Positions 25,947-35,556 of a stretch of 59,393 bases of DNA are shown one piece after another. Under the pieces are notes generated by a model. The model was not told the origin of the DNA, ran no database searches, and worked only from the letters and a program-made list of their open reading frames with translations. This DNA comes from Haloferacaceae archaeon B1-Br10_E2g22. GTDB taxonomy: Archaea; Halobacteriota; Halobacteria; Halobacteriales; Haloferacaceae. Each line of letters starts with the position of its first letter. The stretch's first letter is position 1. Made by a program: the position numbers and the translations under genes. Location: the NCBI GenBank assembly GCA_001563795.1, contig LKML01000004.1, forward strand, positions 1-59,393. Reading direction: 5' to 3'.

Positions 25947-27514
25947 CACCGCATCCCGGTAAAGACCATCGCCATTCCGTGTTCGTCGGCCGCCTCAATT
26001 ACATCCTCATCGTTGACAGAGCCACCGGGTTGGATAACAGCCTCGATTCCGGCCTCGGCGGCAGCCTCAATGCCATCCGGGAACGGGAAGAAAGCATCCG
26101 AGCCCATCACAGCACCGTCTGCGGTTTTGCCTTCGGCATCACGCTCAGATTTCTTGTCAGCGAGTTCGACCGCATCGACACGCGAGACCTGTCCAACACC
26201 TAAGCCGACTGTCTCGGTGCCCGTTGCAAAGACGATCCCGTTGGATTTGACGTGTTTGAGCGTTTTCCAGGCGAACAGCATCGCCTCGAGTTCCGCATCA
26301 GTTGGATCGCGTTCGGTGACGACCTCGAGATCCTCGACCGACGGCGAGGCGAGATCACGCTCTTGGACGAGTCGACCGCCGACAATCGGCTTTTCAGTGA
26401 GTCGCTCGCTGTGTTCGCCGAGTTCGCCAACCTCGAGCACCCGGAGGTTGTTTTTTTCGGTCAGAACATCAACGGCGGCCTCAGTGTAGCCCGGGGCGAC
26501 GACGACTTCTTTGAACGATTCGACGATCTGTTCGGCCGTTTCGGCATCACACTCGCTGTTGAGTGCGACAACACCGCCAAAGGCGCTTTTCGGGTCGGTT
26601 CGCAGGGCTTTGTCGTAGGCCGCAGCCAACGAGTCGGCGGTCGCACAGCCTGCGGGGTTGGTGTGTTTGATAACAGCAGCGGCGGGTTCGTCGAACTCTT
26701 TGATGAGGTTCAACGCGCCGTCGGCGTCGTTGTAGTTGTTGTACGACAGGGCTTTTGCACCCTCGTTGAGTTGTGGCGCCGAGACCACACTTGCCTCTTG
26801 GCAGGCGGCATCAGCGTAGACGGCGGCATCCTGGTGTGGGTTTTCGCCGTACCGAAGCGTACTGTCGAGGTCATCCGAGACGAGTCGTCGCTGAGGGAAC
26901 TCTCCTCCGGTATCGCCGTCGATCTCGACGGTTTCGGCTGCGTGATCAACCGTCAGGCGATCCTCCGCAAACCACCGGACTGCCCGTGGATAGGCCGTAA
27001 ATTCGGCCTCGTACAGCACTCGGTTTTTCAGGCTAGCGGTGTCGTCATCCTCGTAGACGGGGACGGCCTCCTGGGTGACGATTGGGCCAGCATCGACTTG
27101 CTCGGTGACGACATGAACCGTACAGCCAGTCATCCGAACGCCCGATTCGAGAACCTGCTCGTGGGCATCCATCCCCGGAAACGCAGGGAGAAGAGAGGGA
27201 TGAATGTTGAGCGTTGTCGGGGCGTTGTCAATGAATTCGTCAGTCAGCACGCGCATGTAGCCGTCCAGACAGACGATATCGAAATCATATCCCTCGAGAG
27301 TCTCCAAAATACGCTGTTCGTGTGAGCTGCGGGATTCACCCTCCTTGCGCGTGACGACTTCGGTCGGAATGCCGCGTTCGGAGGCTCCTTCGATGATGGG
27401 CGCGCCGTCTTCGTTCGTGAGGACGATAGAAAGCGTTGCGCCTCCTGGTGTTCGGTCGGCGATATGCAGCAGATTTCGACCGCGATTGCTCGCTAAGCCG
27501 GCGATTTTGACCAT
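25931..27514 (-). CDS. purH: PurN-like GAR transformylase fused to AICAR transformylase
   Basis: 527 residues. Residues about 1-185 are a formyltransferase of the PurN type: VKIAGLASNRGRNLL, the NIHPSLLPAFPG active-site segment, and VTEQVDAGPIV. Residues about 205-527 are the AICAR transformylase half of PurH: LRYGENPHQDAAVY, IKHTNPAGCATADSL, QPGGSVNDEDVIEAA and FTGMRCFRHD. The usual N-terminal IMP cyclohydrolase half of bacterial PurH is absent and replaced by the PurN domain. In archaea IMP cyclisation is done by PurO. The protein would supply both formyl transfers of purine synthesis. purB is divergent, 165 nt away. Confidence 0.93.
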   Translation of the reverse strand: MVKIAGLASNRGRNLLHIADRTPGGATLSIVLTNEDGAPIIEGASERGIPTEVVTRKEGESRSSHEQRILETLEGYDFDIVCLDGYMRVLTDEFIDNAPTTLNIHPSLLPAFPGMDAHEQVLESGVRMTGCTVHVVTEQVDAGPIVTQEAVPVYEDDDTASLKNRVLYEAEFTAYPRAVRWFAEDRLTVDHAAETVEIDGDTGGEFPQRRLVSDDLDSTLRYGENPHQDAAVYADAACQEASVVSAPQLNEGAKALSYNNYNDADGALNLIKEFDEPAAAVIKHTNPAGCATADSLAAAYDKALRTDPKSAFGGVVALNSECDAETAEQIVESFKEVVVAPGYTEAAVDVLTEKNNLRVLEVGELGEHSERLTEKPIVGGRLVQERDLASPSVEDLEVVTERDPTDAELEAMLFAWKTLKHVKSNGIVFATGTETVGLGVGQVSRVDAVELADKKSERDAEGKTADGAVMGSDAFFPFPDGIEAAAEAGIEAVIQPGGSVNDEDVIEAADEHGMAMVFTGMRCFRHD

Positions 27515-27679
27515 ACGTGAGCCATCCGTGGCGACCGAAAAACAGTTGCGGTCGACTTCGGGAGTTATGCACGTTCACGGATAGATAGCCGGTCGAAGGC
27601 CACCGACTGCGAGAATGTATACACGGAACTGAGGGTTTCTTTCGACATTCTTTTCCGAGTACCCAGACCAGACACAGCC

Positions 27680-29095
27680 ATGAGTGAACTTCCACGATCC
27701 GACCCGCTGGCGGCGGTTTCGCCGCTTGATGGTCGGTACGCCCGCCGGACTGCCTCCTTATCGCCGTATGCCAGCGAATCCGGGCTCATGCGCACTCGAG
27801 TCCACGTCGAGGCTGCGTATCTGCTCGCGCTCAGTGGGTTGGATGCAGTCCCACTCGAGTTGACCGAGGCCGAATCCAACGTGCTTTGTGAGACCTACGA
27901 GACGTTCGATGCCGAAGACGCTCGGCTGATAAAGCAACTCGAGGTCGATGGCGCGGCCGGTTATTCGGCGACCAACCATGACGTCAAGGCCGTCGAATAC
28001 TTTCTGCGAATCAAACTGGACGACTCCGAGGCCGTCGACGATGCCGAACGCCTCTATCCATGGATTCATTTCGGGTTGACCAGCGAGGATGTCAACAACC
28101 TTGCACACCGCTTGCTGGTCAAACCCGCCGTCGAGACGGTGTTGGTGCCAGCCCTGCAGGAACTCCGCGATGAACTGGTCGGCCTCGCCCACGAGTACAG
28201 CGAACTGTCGATGCTCGCCCGAACCCACGGCCAGCCTGCAACGCCCACCACCTTCGGCAAGGAGATGGCAGTCTACGCCTCACGGCTCGGCAAAGCAATC
28301 GGACGCCTCGAGGCTGCAAGCGGCGAGCTGTCGGGTAAACTCGCCGGTGCCTCCGGCACCTACGCTGCCCATCATGCGGCCTATCCCGATGTCGATTGGC
28401 AATCGTTTTCGAAGGCGTTTGTTGCCGACCTCGGCCTCGAACACACCTCAGTGGCCACGCAGGTCAACCCCTGTGATGATCTCGCGGCCGTCTTCGACAC
28501 GCTGTGTGGGGTCAACAACATCCTGATCGATATGAACCGAGACATGTGGCTCTACATCTCAGATCGGTATCTCGGCCAACAAACCGTCGAAGGCGAAACC
28601 GGTTCTTCGACGATGCCACACAAAGTCAACCCCATTGATTTCGAAAACAGCGAAGGCAACCTCTCGAAAGCCAACTCTGATCTCAGCTTCCTTGGTGAGT
28701 ACATCACGACCTCGAGACTCCAGCGTGATCTCTCTGATTCGACGGTCAAACGCAACATCGGTGCGGCGTTCGGCCACTGTCTGATCGGCTACCGGAAAAC
28801 ACAGGCCGGCCTCGGTAAAATCGTACCCAACAAGCAGGTGATGGCCGACGAGTTGGAAGCAACACCCGAAATCATCGGCGAGGCCGTCCAGACGATCCTG
28901 CGGCGAGAAGGCGACACTGAGGCCTACGAACGGGTCAAAGCACTAACTCGGGGCAAACAGGTGACACTCGAAGACTTCTATGAACTGTTTGAATCCTTAG
29001 ATGTCGATGAGTCGGTTCGCAAAGAACTGCTCGCGTTGACCCCGAGTGGCTACACGGGGCTTGCCGAGGAGTTGGCCCACACACTCGAGACCTAA
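27680..29095 (+). CDS. purB: Adenylosuccinate lyase
   Basis: 471 residues with the fumarase/aspartase superfamily fold. Landmarks are LDGRYARRT, HFGLTSEDVNN, RTHGQPATPTTFGKEMA, and the signature GSSTMPHKVNPIDFEN with the catalytic Ser loop. It cleaves adenylosuccinate and SAICAR, acting twice in purine synthesis. It is divergent from the PurN-AICAR transformylase gene, so both purine genes may share one control region (27515-27679). Confidence 0.96.
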   Translation: MSELPRSDPLAAVSPLDGRYARRTASLSPYASESGLMRTRVHVEAAYLLALSGLDAVPLELTEAESNVLCETYETFDAEDARLIKQLEVDGAAGYSATNHDVKAVEYFLRIKLDDSEAVDDAERLYPWIHFGLTSEDVNNLAHRLLVKPAVETVLVPALQELRDELVGLAHEYSELSMLARTHGQPATPTTFGKEMAVYASRLGKAIGRLEAASGELSGKLAGASGTYAAHHAAYPDVDWQSFSKAFVADLGLEHTSVATQVNPCDDLAAVFDTLCGVNNILIDMNRDMWLYISDRYLGQQTVEGETGSSTMPHKVNPIDFENSEGNLSKANSDLSFLGEYITTSRLQRDLSDSTVKRNIGAAFGHCLIGYRKTQAGLGKIVPNKQVMADELEATPEIIGEAVQTILRREGDTEAYERVKALTRGKQVTLEDFYELFESLDVDESVRKELLALTPSGYTGLAEELAHTLET

Positions 29096-29111
29096 TCAGT
29101 GCTTGGGGCCG

Positions 29112-29918
29112 CTATGGAGAGTGCTGAGAGTGTGCAACGATGACAGGTGAGTCGGCTTCGCGTTGAACCTGTTTGGTGGTCGAACCGAACACAAAGCGTT
29201 TCAGCGGGCTGTCGGTTGGTGCTCCCATCACTGTGAGATCATAGTAGTTCGACTGCTCGGTGATGGCGTCTGTGGCACCCGGCGTTTCATAGAGCCAGGT
29301 GTCGATTCGATCCCGTTTTTCAGGGGCAACTGTCGCCACTAACTCCTCGAGTAGCTGTTGGCCCGCAGCTTTCGCCTCGTCAGTGTCAGCTTCGAGTACA
29401 TGAAACAGATCGACAGCAGCATCGTTGGCCTGGGCGATCGCAACTGCAGACTCGATGGCCAACTGGCTGTGGTCGCCGCCAGCAACCGGTACCAGAATCG
29501 AAGCGATACGGTCGGCATCACCACGGCCGTCAACGGTCAGTACGTCGGTTTTCCGTGAGAGTCGTTCGGCACGATCCAAAAACAACTCATCGATCAGATG
29601 CTGTTCGGTATGTCGTTTAATAACCAGCGCCGAAGGATCATGTTGGGTAACAACCGGATCGAGTGTCGCTTCTCGATCGAGGTTACTCGTCACCGAACAG
29701 TACCCCGAGCGGTGACTTTCGGGAAGCCTCTCGGAGAGATCAGCAACATCCTCTCCGTTAGTGCTCACGAGGAGTTCGGTATCCCGGCTCGCTGCGAGTG
29801 CGTGGGCAACTGAGCCAGCACGTCTCAGGGCCGTCTCATTGCTGATCGGGCCAAGCAAACACGGGCCAATCGCGCGAGCGCCATCAGCGACTGGCTGGGT
29901 ATCGGAGACCCCGATCAT
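29112..29918 (-). CDS. Universal stress protein with two Usp domains
   Basis: 268 residues in two Usp-like halves. The first (about 12-125) is divergent and lacks a clear ATP motif. The second (about 136-266) has the ATP-binding pattern in VMGAPTDSPLKRFVFGSTTK, which is G-x2-G-like, then GST. SILVPVAGGDHSQLAIESA begins the second half. It is predicted to be cytoplasmic. It is convergent with purB, with 16 nt between. Confidence 0.85.
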   Translation of the reverse strand: MIGVSDTQPVADGARAIGPCLLGPISNETALRRAGSVAHALAASRDTELLVSTNGEDVADLSERLPESHRSGYCSVTSNLDREATLDPVVTQHDPSALVIKRHTEQHLIDELFLDRAERLSRKTDVLTVDGRGDADRIASILVPVAGGDHSQLAIESAVAIAQANDAAVDLFHVLEADTDEAKAAGQQLLEELVATVAPEKRDRIDTWLYETPGATDAITEQSNYYDLTVMGAPTDSPLKRFVFGSTTKQVQREADSPVIVAHSQHSP

Positions 29919-29987
29919 TGTACAGTTAACTGTTGGGCCAACTACGTATAAAGTGCAGTGATCTTTGTCTGAGTGGTAACAAAAACG

Positions 29988-31151
29988 TTATTTTTCGATA
30001 ATACTTTCTTCGACAGCTTCGCCGAAGTGCCGGGCGACATCCTCATAGTAGACCAACATTTCGTCGCCGGCCTCGAGATCAGTGACAGCTTTGCGACCTG
30101 TGCTCGTGGCGACTTTGATCGTCTCGGCGTTCTGCAACAGCGTCTCGATCCGGTCGCCATCCACATCGAGTTCAACGCGGAACATCGGCCGCTTTTCGAT
30201 CTTCACGCGGCCCACAATGGCTTCGCGCGTGTTGCCTGCAGTGTCGACGACTTGAACCTCGTCGCCGCTTTTGAGTTCGGCGAGATACTTGGTGCCACCG
30301 GCGGGCGTGCGGACGTAGGCGTGGACTGCCCCGGCGTTGACCCGGAACGGCCGGGAGGCGACATACGGAGATTCGGCAGTCTCGGCATGGACGAAAAAGA
30401 GGCCTCGAGACATCGAACCGATAAGCATCCCTTCGTCGTGATCCATGAGATTCCCCGTATCGATACAGACCCGGTCGGCCATTCCGGTGCGTTCGACCGC
30501 TAGGACGTCGCCGTACTGAAGCTCCAAGCTCTCGCGTTCGGCTGCATCGCGTACCTCGACAGTCTCTCTGATCTCGTCTGGGTTATCCGAATCCAGCAGG
30601 ACACCGTCCGCGCCGAGCTCGAGCGTCTCGAAGGCCGTTTGGGCTTCTTCGGCACTGGTCACACCAGCCAACAGATCAGTTTCCTCGCCGATGCGGGCGA
30701 TAAGGTTTTCCAGTGGGATGATCGTCCAGTCTTCGCCGACGACAATCGTGTAGTCGGCATCGTGGGCGGCAGATTCAGCGAACGCTTCGTAGTCCTGATC
30801 AATGATTCGAATATATGCGCCCTGTGCGCGGTCGTCGCTGTGTCGAAGCGTGGTCAGATCCGCAGACCCCGAGAAATCAGAGGGTAGCTCGACGGTTCCG
30901 TCGCCTTCGCCGTCTTTGCCGACGAAGTAGGCGTCGGCTACGGTATCGTCCGTCTCTGTGGCATCGACGATATCGGTATCCGACCGAAAAGCGGCCACTT
31001 GGATGTCACCCAGTTCTCGAACGCGGGCCACATCGGCTTCGTCTACCAGCACCCAGTCGACGCCGGCTTCGATGGCAGTCGTAATCCGTTTCTTGCGTGT
31101 CTCCCACTCGCCGACTGAATCGTCGGCTTTCAGCCAAACCGTTCGCGTCAT
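29988..31151 (-). CDS. aroB': 3-dehydroquinate synthase II
   Basis: 387 residues, full length for the archaeal type II enzyme. Recognisable segments are TVWLKADDSVGEWETRK, VVGEDWTIIPLENLIARI, LELGADGVLLDSDNP, DTGNLMDHDEGMLIGSMSRG and RPFRVNAGAVHAYV. It converts 2-amino-3,7-dideoxy-D-threo-hept-6-ulosonate to 3-dehydroquinate by oxidative deamination and cyclisation, replacing the bacterial DAHP route. The gene name aroB' is informal. It follows the ADTH synthase gene by 103 nt on the same strand, so the two pathway steps are adjacent. Confidence 0.95.
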   Translation of the reverse strand: MTRTVWLKADDSVGEWETRKKRITTAIEAGVDWVLVDEADVARVRELGDIQVAAFRSDTDIVDATETDDTVADAYFVGKDGEGDGTVELPSDFSGSADLTTLRHSDDRAQGAYIRIIDQDYEAFAESAAHDADYTIVVGEDWTIIPLENLIARIGEETDLLAGVTSAEEAQTAFETLELGADGVLLDSDNPDEIRETVEVRDAAERESLELQYGDVLAVERTGMADRVCIDTGNLMDHDEGMLIGSMSRGLFFVHAETAESPYVASRPFRVNAGAVHAYVRTPAGGTKYLAELKSGDEVQVVDTAGNTREAIVGRVKIEKRPMFRVELDVDGDRIETLLQNAETIKVATSTGRKAVTDLEAGDEMLVYYEDVARHFGEAVEESIIEK

Positions 31152-31254
31152 TACCTGTTATGTAAAGCCCGAGGGTTTGAACGTGACGGAAGATGCACGT
31201 AGTCTGCGGGCCGTCGTACGGAGGCTCGAACAGCCAACTCACAACGACAGGGCC

Positions 31255-32049
31255 TCAGGCTTCGACAGTCAGGCCCGCAGCAGCCAGGGCGTCTTCGGTA
31301 TCGTGGTCGTCGTGCACAATCGCCGAGACGGCTTGGGTGATCGCTTCAGGATCGCTGTGCTGGAAAATAGACCGTCCCATCGAAACCCCTGCTGCGCCGG
31401 CGTCCATCGCCCCACGAACCATTGCGGCGGTCTCGAGATCTGTTCCACGAGAGCCACCTGCAATGACAATCGGCAGGTTCGTTGATTCACAGACGTGCTG
31501 GAAGCTTTCGGCATCCCCACTGTAGCCGGTTTTGACAATATCTGCTCCCAACTCTTCGGCAAGCCGAACAGCATGACCGAGATACTCAGGCTCGTCGCCC
31601 TGAATCCCCGGCCCACGAGCGTAGGCCATCGCAAGGACAGGCAGTCCGTAGCGACCGGCCTCACCAGTGAGTGCGGCGAGATCTTCGATCTGTCTCGGTT
31701 CGTAGTTCGAGCCGACGTTGATGTGGAACGAGACGGCGTCGGCTCCCGCGCGAATCGCCTCTTCGACGGTGCACGTTAGGCGCTTGTCGTTTTCGTCCGG
31801 GCCAATGGCAGTCGAACCGTTCATATGAACGATGTAGCCGCTGCCGTTTTTCTGCGGGTGAACCCGGTCGGCAACACCTTTCTGGGTGAGCACCGCGTCG
31901 GCTCCGCCGGCAGTAATACTGTCGACGGTACCCTCGAGGTCTTTGAGCCCCTGGACGGCTCCGATTGTGATTCCGTGATCCATGGGGACAACCAGGTAGC
32001 GTCCGTCTGTCGAGATGCGTTCGAGTCGTGCGCTGAGTCCTGCGGACAT
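31255..32049 (-). CDS. aroA': 2-amino-3,7-dideoxy-D-threo-hept-6-ulosonate (ADTH) synthase
   Basis: 264 residues, a class I aldolase of the DhnA/FbaB family. The sequence has YLVVPMDHGITIGAV, AVLTQKGVADRVHP, FHINVGSNYEP, the Schiff-base Lys region DIVKTGYSGD and VIAGGSRGTDLE. In archaea this enzyme joins L-aspartate semialdehyde with a 6-deoxy-5-ketofructose phosphate as the first step of the aromatic amino acid pathway. Its neighbours (dehydroquinate synthase II downstream, trpA upstream at 56 nt) support this role rather than fructose-bisphosphate aldolase. Confidence 0.93.
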   Translation of the reverse strand: MSAGLSARLERISTDGRYLVVPMDHGITIGAVQGLKDLEGTVDSITAGGADAVLTQKGVADRVHPQKNGSGYIVHMNGSTAIGPDENDKRLTCTVEEAIRAGADAVSFHINVGSNYEPRQIEDLAALTGEAGRYGLPVLAMAYARGPGIQGDEPEYLGHAVRLAEELGADIVKTGYSGDAESFQHVCESTNLPIVIAGGSRGTDLETAAMVRGAMDAGAAGVSMGRSIFQHSDPEAITQAVSAIVHDDHDTEDALAAAGLTVEA

Positions 32050-32105
32050 TGTTGTTGTGTCACTCTCTGTCAGTAGTGGGCTATGTAGCTTGCGACTCTC
32101 CGAGA

Positions 32106-32972
32106 TCAGGCGTGGTCAGCCTCGGGCGTCTCGGCCAACCGCTGTTTGTGGCCTGCGGCCGTCCCTTCGGCGAGTTCGCGGGCTTTGGCCTGAAGTTTCT
32201 CGGCAGTCTCGGCGATCGGTTCGTCGGCGTTGGCTCCTTCGGCGACGATATCGACGAGCGCGCTGCCGACGATAATGCCGTCTGCGCCGTTGGCGACGAT
32301 TCGCTCGGCTTGCTCGCCCGAAGAAATCCCAAAGCCGACAGCCTTCGGAACGTCCCACTCGGCGAGTCGCTGGAGACTCTGGGTTGTCCGGTCGGATACG
32401 TCGGCTTTCGCGCCGGTGGTTCCGAGGCGGGCCTGAACGTAGACGTATCCTGAGACGCGCTCCATCATGCTGCGGAGTCGGTCGCCTTCTGTGGTTGGGG
32501 CGACAATAAAGACCAAATCCAGGCCGTGTTCATCACATGCCTCGCGCAGGGGGTCGGCCTCTTCGGCCGGTAGATCTGGAACAACAAATCCCGAGATTCC
32601 AACCTCCGCAGCGCGTTCGACAAACGCTTCCGGGCCGGCCTCGCCACCTCGTGAACGACCATACTGGTAAATGAGGTTATAGTAGGTCATACAGACGAGT
32701 GGCACTGCAACGTCCAGTTCCTCGACGAACGCGAAGAACGTCTCCGGTGTCATCCCGCCCTCGAGGGCGCGAACAATCGCGTTCTGGATGGTCGGGCCCT
32801 CGGCAATCGGCTCAGAAAAGGGAAGTCCGAGTTCGATAATGTCTGCACCACCCTCGGCGAGTGCCTCGACATAGGCTTTCGAGGCCTCATACGATGGATC
32901 ACCAACCGCCAGATACGGGATGAACGCAGGGCCGTCGGCGAACGCGTGGGCAATGGCTTTGTTTTCGGCCAT
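32106..32972 (-). CDS. trpA: Tryptophan synthase alpha subunit
   Basis: 288 residues. The TIM barrel has [20 protein letters not shown], the catalytic Glu in [34 protein letters not shown], and the phosphate-binding GFGISSGEQ. It cleaves indole-3-glycerol phosphate to indole for TrpB. Its ATG directly abuts the trpB stop codon (32973), which indicates coupled translation in the trpCBA operon. Confidence 0.97.
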   Translation of the reverse strand: MAENKAIAHAFADGPAFIPYLAVGDPSYEASKAYVEALAEGGADIIELGLPFSEPIAEGPTIQNAIVRALEGGMTPETFFAFVEELDVAVPLVCMTYYNLIYQYGRSRGGEAGPEAFVERAAEVGISGFVVPDLPAEEADPLREACDEHGLDLVFIVAPTTEGDRLRSMMERVSGYVYVQARLGTTGAKADVSDRTTQSLQRLAEWDVPKAVGFGISSGEQAERIVANGADGIIVGSALVDIVAEGANADEPIAETAEKLQAKARELAEGTAAGHKQRLAETPEADHA

Positions 32973-34211
32973 TTAGATACCCTCCGAAAACATCGACATA
33001 TCCGGTGCGTTCGGAATGTTTCGAGCATCAGTCTCTTCGATCGCCGACTGGAGGTCTTTGTCACCGCGTCCTGAGACATTGAGGATTACGCTTCCTGAAA
33101 GCTCCTCGTAGTGTTCTTCGAGATACCCGAACGCATGGGCAGTCTCGAGGGCCGGAATAATCCCCTCGGTCTGGGAGAGTCGGTGAAAGCCCTCGAGGGC
33201 AACGTCGTCATCAACCGTGACGGGAGTAACGCGATCAGTATCAACTAAGTAGGCCAACTCGGGGCCGACGCCTGCATAATCCAGTCCCGAGGAGATGCTG
33301 TGAGACTCCATGATCTGCCCGTAGGAATCCTGTAGTAGTTTGGTGCGCGCACCGTGAAGCACTCCTTCGTCGCCAGTCGAAAGCGACGCAGAGTTAGGTG
33401 CGACACCTGCGTCTTCGTCGACCGCGAGCGAAGAGCCGCCGGCTTCGACCGCATACAGGGCAACTGAGTCCTCAGCAACGAAGTTCGCAAACATCCCCAT
33501 CGTGTTCGAGCCGCCGCCCGCACATGCGATGACGTTGTCCGGCAGCCCACCGATTTTCTCTTGGGCCTGCTCGCGCGCCTCCTCTGAGATGACCGCATGA
33601 AAGTCTCGAACCATCACCGGGAACGGATGTGGACCGACGATGCTGCCGATTACATAATGGGTCGACTCGACAGTGGCGGCCCAATCTCGCATCGTCTCCG
33701 AGATCGCCTCTTTGAGCGTGCCGCGGCCCGCGGTGACGGGTTTGACATCCGAGCCGTTGAGTTTCATCCGGAAGACGTTGGGTCGCTGGCGGTTGATATC
33801 GCGTTCGCCCATATAGATCGTACAGGGCATATCCAGGTGCGCCGCAGCCATTGCGGTTGCAGTGCCGTGTTGACCCGCGCCGGTTTCGGCGATGATCCGG
33901 TCTTTGCCCATGTACTTTGCCAGCAAAACCTGTCCGAGGGCGTTGTTGAGTTTGTGCGCCCCGCCGTGAAGCAGATCCTCACGTTTCAGATACACCTCAA
34001 GGTCGTACCGCTCAGACAGCCGGTCGGCCCGCTGGAGTGGAGTGGGCCGACCGCCGAAATCCGCCAGCCGCTGGCGAAACTCGTCCATAAAGCCATCCTC
34101 GTTTTCGATTACATACCGCTGGTAGGCATCGTCCAGCTCCTCGATTGCTGGCATCAGTGCCTCGGGTACGTACTGTCCGCCATAGTCGCCGAATTTGCCG
34201 TCAGTGCTCAT
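32973..34211 (-). CDS. trpB: Tryptophan synthase beta subunit
   Basis: 412 residues from the ATG at 34211 ([19 protein letters not shown]); a longer frame to 34292 lies wholly within trpC and is rejected. The PLP Lys is in [12 protein letters not shown], and the phosphate-binding loop is [25 protein letters not shown] and the C-terminal SGRGDKD are also conserved. It is a TrpB1-type beta subunit, to pair with TrpA. Its first 11 bases overlap the end of trpC. Confidence 0.97.
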   Translation of the reverse strand: MSTDGKFGDYGGQYVPEALMPAIEELDDAYQRYVIENEDGFMDEFRQRLADFGGRPTPLQRADRLSERYDLEVYLKREDLLHGGAHKLNNALGQVLLAKYMGKDRIIAETGAGQHGTATAMAAAHLDMPCTIYMGERDINRQRPNVFRMKLNGSDVKPVTAGRGTLKEAISETMRDWAATVESTHYVIGSIVGPHPFPVMVRDFHAVISEEAREQAQEKIGGLPDNVIACAGGGSNTMGMFANFVAEDSVALYAVEAGGSSLAVDEDAGVAPNSASLSTGDEGVLHGARTKLLQDSYGQIMESHSISSGLDYAGVGPELAYLVDTDRVTPVTVDDDVALEGFHRLSQTEGIIPALETAHAFGYLEEHYEELSGSVILNVSGRGDKDLQSAIEETDARNIPNAPDMSMFSEGI

Positions 34212-34971
34212 TGTGTACTCCTGTAAACCGCTGGGTGTTCGTCTGTGGGTTGCCGTCCATGATGGCAGTTCCGATGAGCAGTCCATCGGCACCCGCCTGA
34301 CGCATTCGTGCTACGTCTTCGAGCGTCGAGACGCCACTTTCTGCAATCAGTAGCACGTCGTCGGGCGCGTTGGGTGCCAACTGCTCGAAGGTCGCGAGAT
34401 CGACCTCGAGTTTTCCCAGATCCCGGTTGTTGATCCCGATAAGTGAGGCTCCTGCATCGACGGCCGCCTCGAGTTCGTCCGCAGTGTGAACTTCGATAAG
34501 TACCTGAAAGCCACGAGCTTCGGCCGCCTGGAGCAACGCCTCGAGGTCATCACCGACAAAACGGGCGATAAGCAAGATCACGTCGCTTTCGACCGTATCG
34601 AGCTGGGCCTCACGGAGGATGAAATCCTTGCGTAAGACGGGCACCTCGAGCGCCGCGCGAATCCGCTCGAGGTTCTCGACTGAACCGCCGAAGTGCTCGG
34701 GTTCTGTAAGAACCGACAGCGCGGCTGCACCGCCGTCGACCATCGCTCGAGCCAGTTCAACCGGATCGTCCGTGTTCGTGCCGTCTGTTGTTGGACTCGT
34801 GGGCTTGACCTCCGCGATAATTGGCGTTCGGCCCTCACGTTCGGCAGCCGAAAACGCCTCAGCCAGCGAGCGCGCCGAAACCGACAGCCGCTCGGTGCCT
34901 CCTGGACGGGCCGCAGCCGAGGAGAGGATCTCCTGGACGGGCGGTGCCAACTCATCTACAGTGTCGTTCAT
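34201..34971 (-). CDS. trpC: Indole-3-glycerol phosphate synthase
   Basis: 256 residues. Key parts are [52 protein letters not shown] and [16 protein letters not shown]. It closes the indole ring. It is the first gene of the trpCBA operon, and TGTAC-type elements lie just before its start. The other tryptophan genes (trpD, trpE, trpG, trpF) are not in this window. Confidence 0.96.
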   Translation of the reverse strand: MNDTVDELAPPVQEILSSAAARPGGTERLSVSARSLAEAFSAAEREGRTPIIAEVKPTSPTTDGTNTDDPVELARAMVDGGAAALSVLTEPEHFGGSVENLERIRAALEVPVLRKDFILREAQLDTVESDVILLIARFVGDDLEALLQAAEARGFQVLIEVHTADELEAAVDAGASLIGINNRDLGKLEVDLATFEQLAPNAPDDVLLIAESGVSTLEDVARMRQAGADGLLIGTAIMDGNPQTNTQRFTGVHNEH

Positions 34972-34974
34972 CTA

Positions 34975-34990
34975 TGTACACTAATGTACG
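34975..34990 (-). promoter_or_regulatory. Candidate trp operator (two TGTAC elements)
   Basis: A palindromic tgtaca at 34975-34980 and a related tgtacg at 34985-34990, 10 bases apart (one helical turn), lie 4-19 nt upstream of the trpC ATG. They cover the expected transcription start. TGTACA is the known TRP box of the methanogen regulator TrpY; use by a haloarchaeal regulator is inferred. Confidence 0.5.
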
Positions 34991-34997
34991 TATGTGT

Positions 34998-35006
34998 TCA
35001 TAATAC
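34998..35006 (-). promoter_or_regulatory. TATA-like box of the trp operon
   Basis: gtattatga on the minus strand lies about 31 nt from the trpC ATG. Initiation would fall within the TGTAC elements, so a bound regulator would block it. Confidence 0.45.
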
Positions 35007-35057
35007 TTGCGCCCTAAGGCGGAACCCTTGAACACATCGAGGGCATCGGCTCACATA

Positions 35058-35510
35058 ATGACATCCGCAGGTATTTTCGCGCGGTACTTTGAGCCGCTCG
35101 ATGCAGTCGTGCAACTCGGTGTTGCAGGCGGTCGGGCGATCAACGTCTCATTTCCTGAGAAGATTCCTGACGACGCCGAGGCCGACCACGAACTGCTTGA
35201 TGCCATCGAGGAGTATCTTGCCGGCGAGCCGGCCGCGGTCGAACACGCAGAGATCGGCCTGACCGTCCCGACCGAACACAGAGCGGTGCTTGAGGCACTC
35301 GATTCGGTCTCGGCAGGCAACACCGTCACCGTCTCACGGCTGGCCCGCGTCGCCGGATTCGACCCCAGCGACGAGGCGTCTCTCGGAACCGTTCGAGATG
35401 CGCTTCGTGAGAATCCCGTTCCGATCTTCTTGCCAGACCATCGCATACGGGATGGCCAGGGTTCGACACCACCGAGAATCGCGGCTGCACTCCGGCGTCT
35501 CGAGCAGTAG
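35058..35510 (+). CDS. Alkyltransferase-like protein (MGMT fold, reactive Cys replaced)
   Basis: 150 residues from the ATG at 35058; a frame extending to 35007 adds unlikely residues. The C-terminal half matches the DNA-binding and active-site domain of O6-alkylguanine-DNA alkyltransferase: SAGNTVTVSRLARVAGF, then GTVRDALRENPVPIFLPDHRI. In active enzymes the last part reads PCHR; here Cys is Asp (PDHR), so suicidal alkyl transfer is not possible. Alkyltransferase-like proteins without Cys bind O6-alkylguanine lesions and hand them to nucleotide excision repair. The MGMT fold is clear; the repair role is inferred. It is divergent from the trp operon. Confidence 0.82.
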   Translation: MTSAGIFARYFEPLDAVVQLGVAGGRAINVSFPEKIPDDAEADHELLDAIEEYLAGEPAAVEHAEIGLTVPTEHRAVLEALDSVSAGNTVTVSRLARVAGFDPSDEASLGTVRDALRENPVPIFLPDHRIRDGQGSTPPRIAAALRRLEQ

Positions 35511-35556
35511 TCCGACTCGCCGACATCAGTGTGAAACAGACACTGTACGGTTGCGG

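Noticed and set aside
26252-27325. 357-residue frame on the plus strand
   Set aside because: It lies wholly inside the PurN-AICAR transformylase gene and has no recognisable domain.
34212-34292. N-terminal extension of trpB
   Set aside because: It falls inside trpC, and the TrpB family starts near [12 protein letters not shown].
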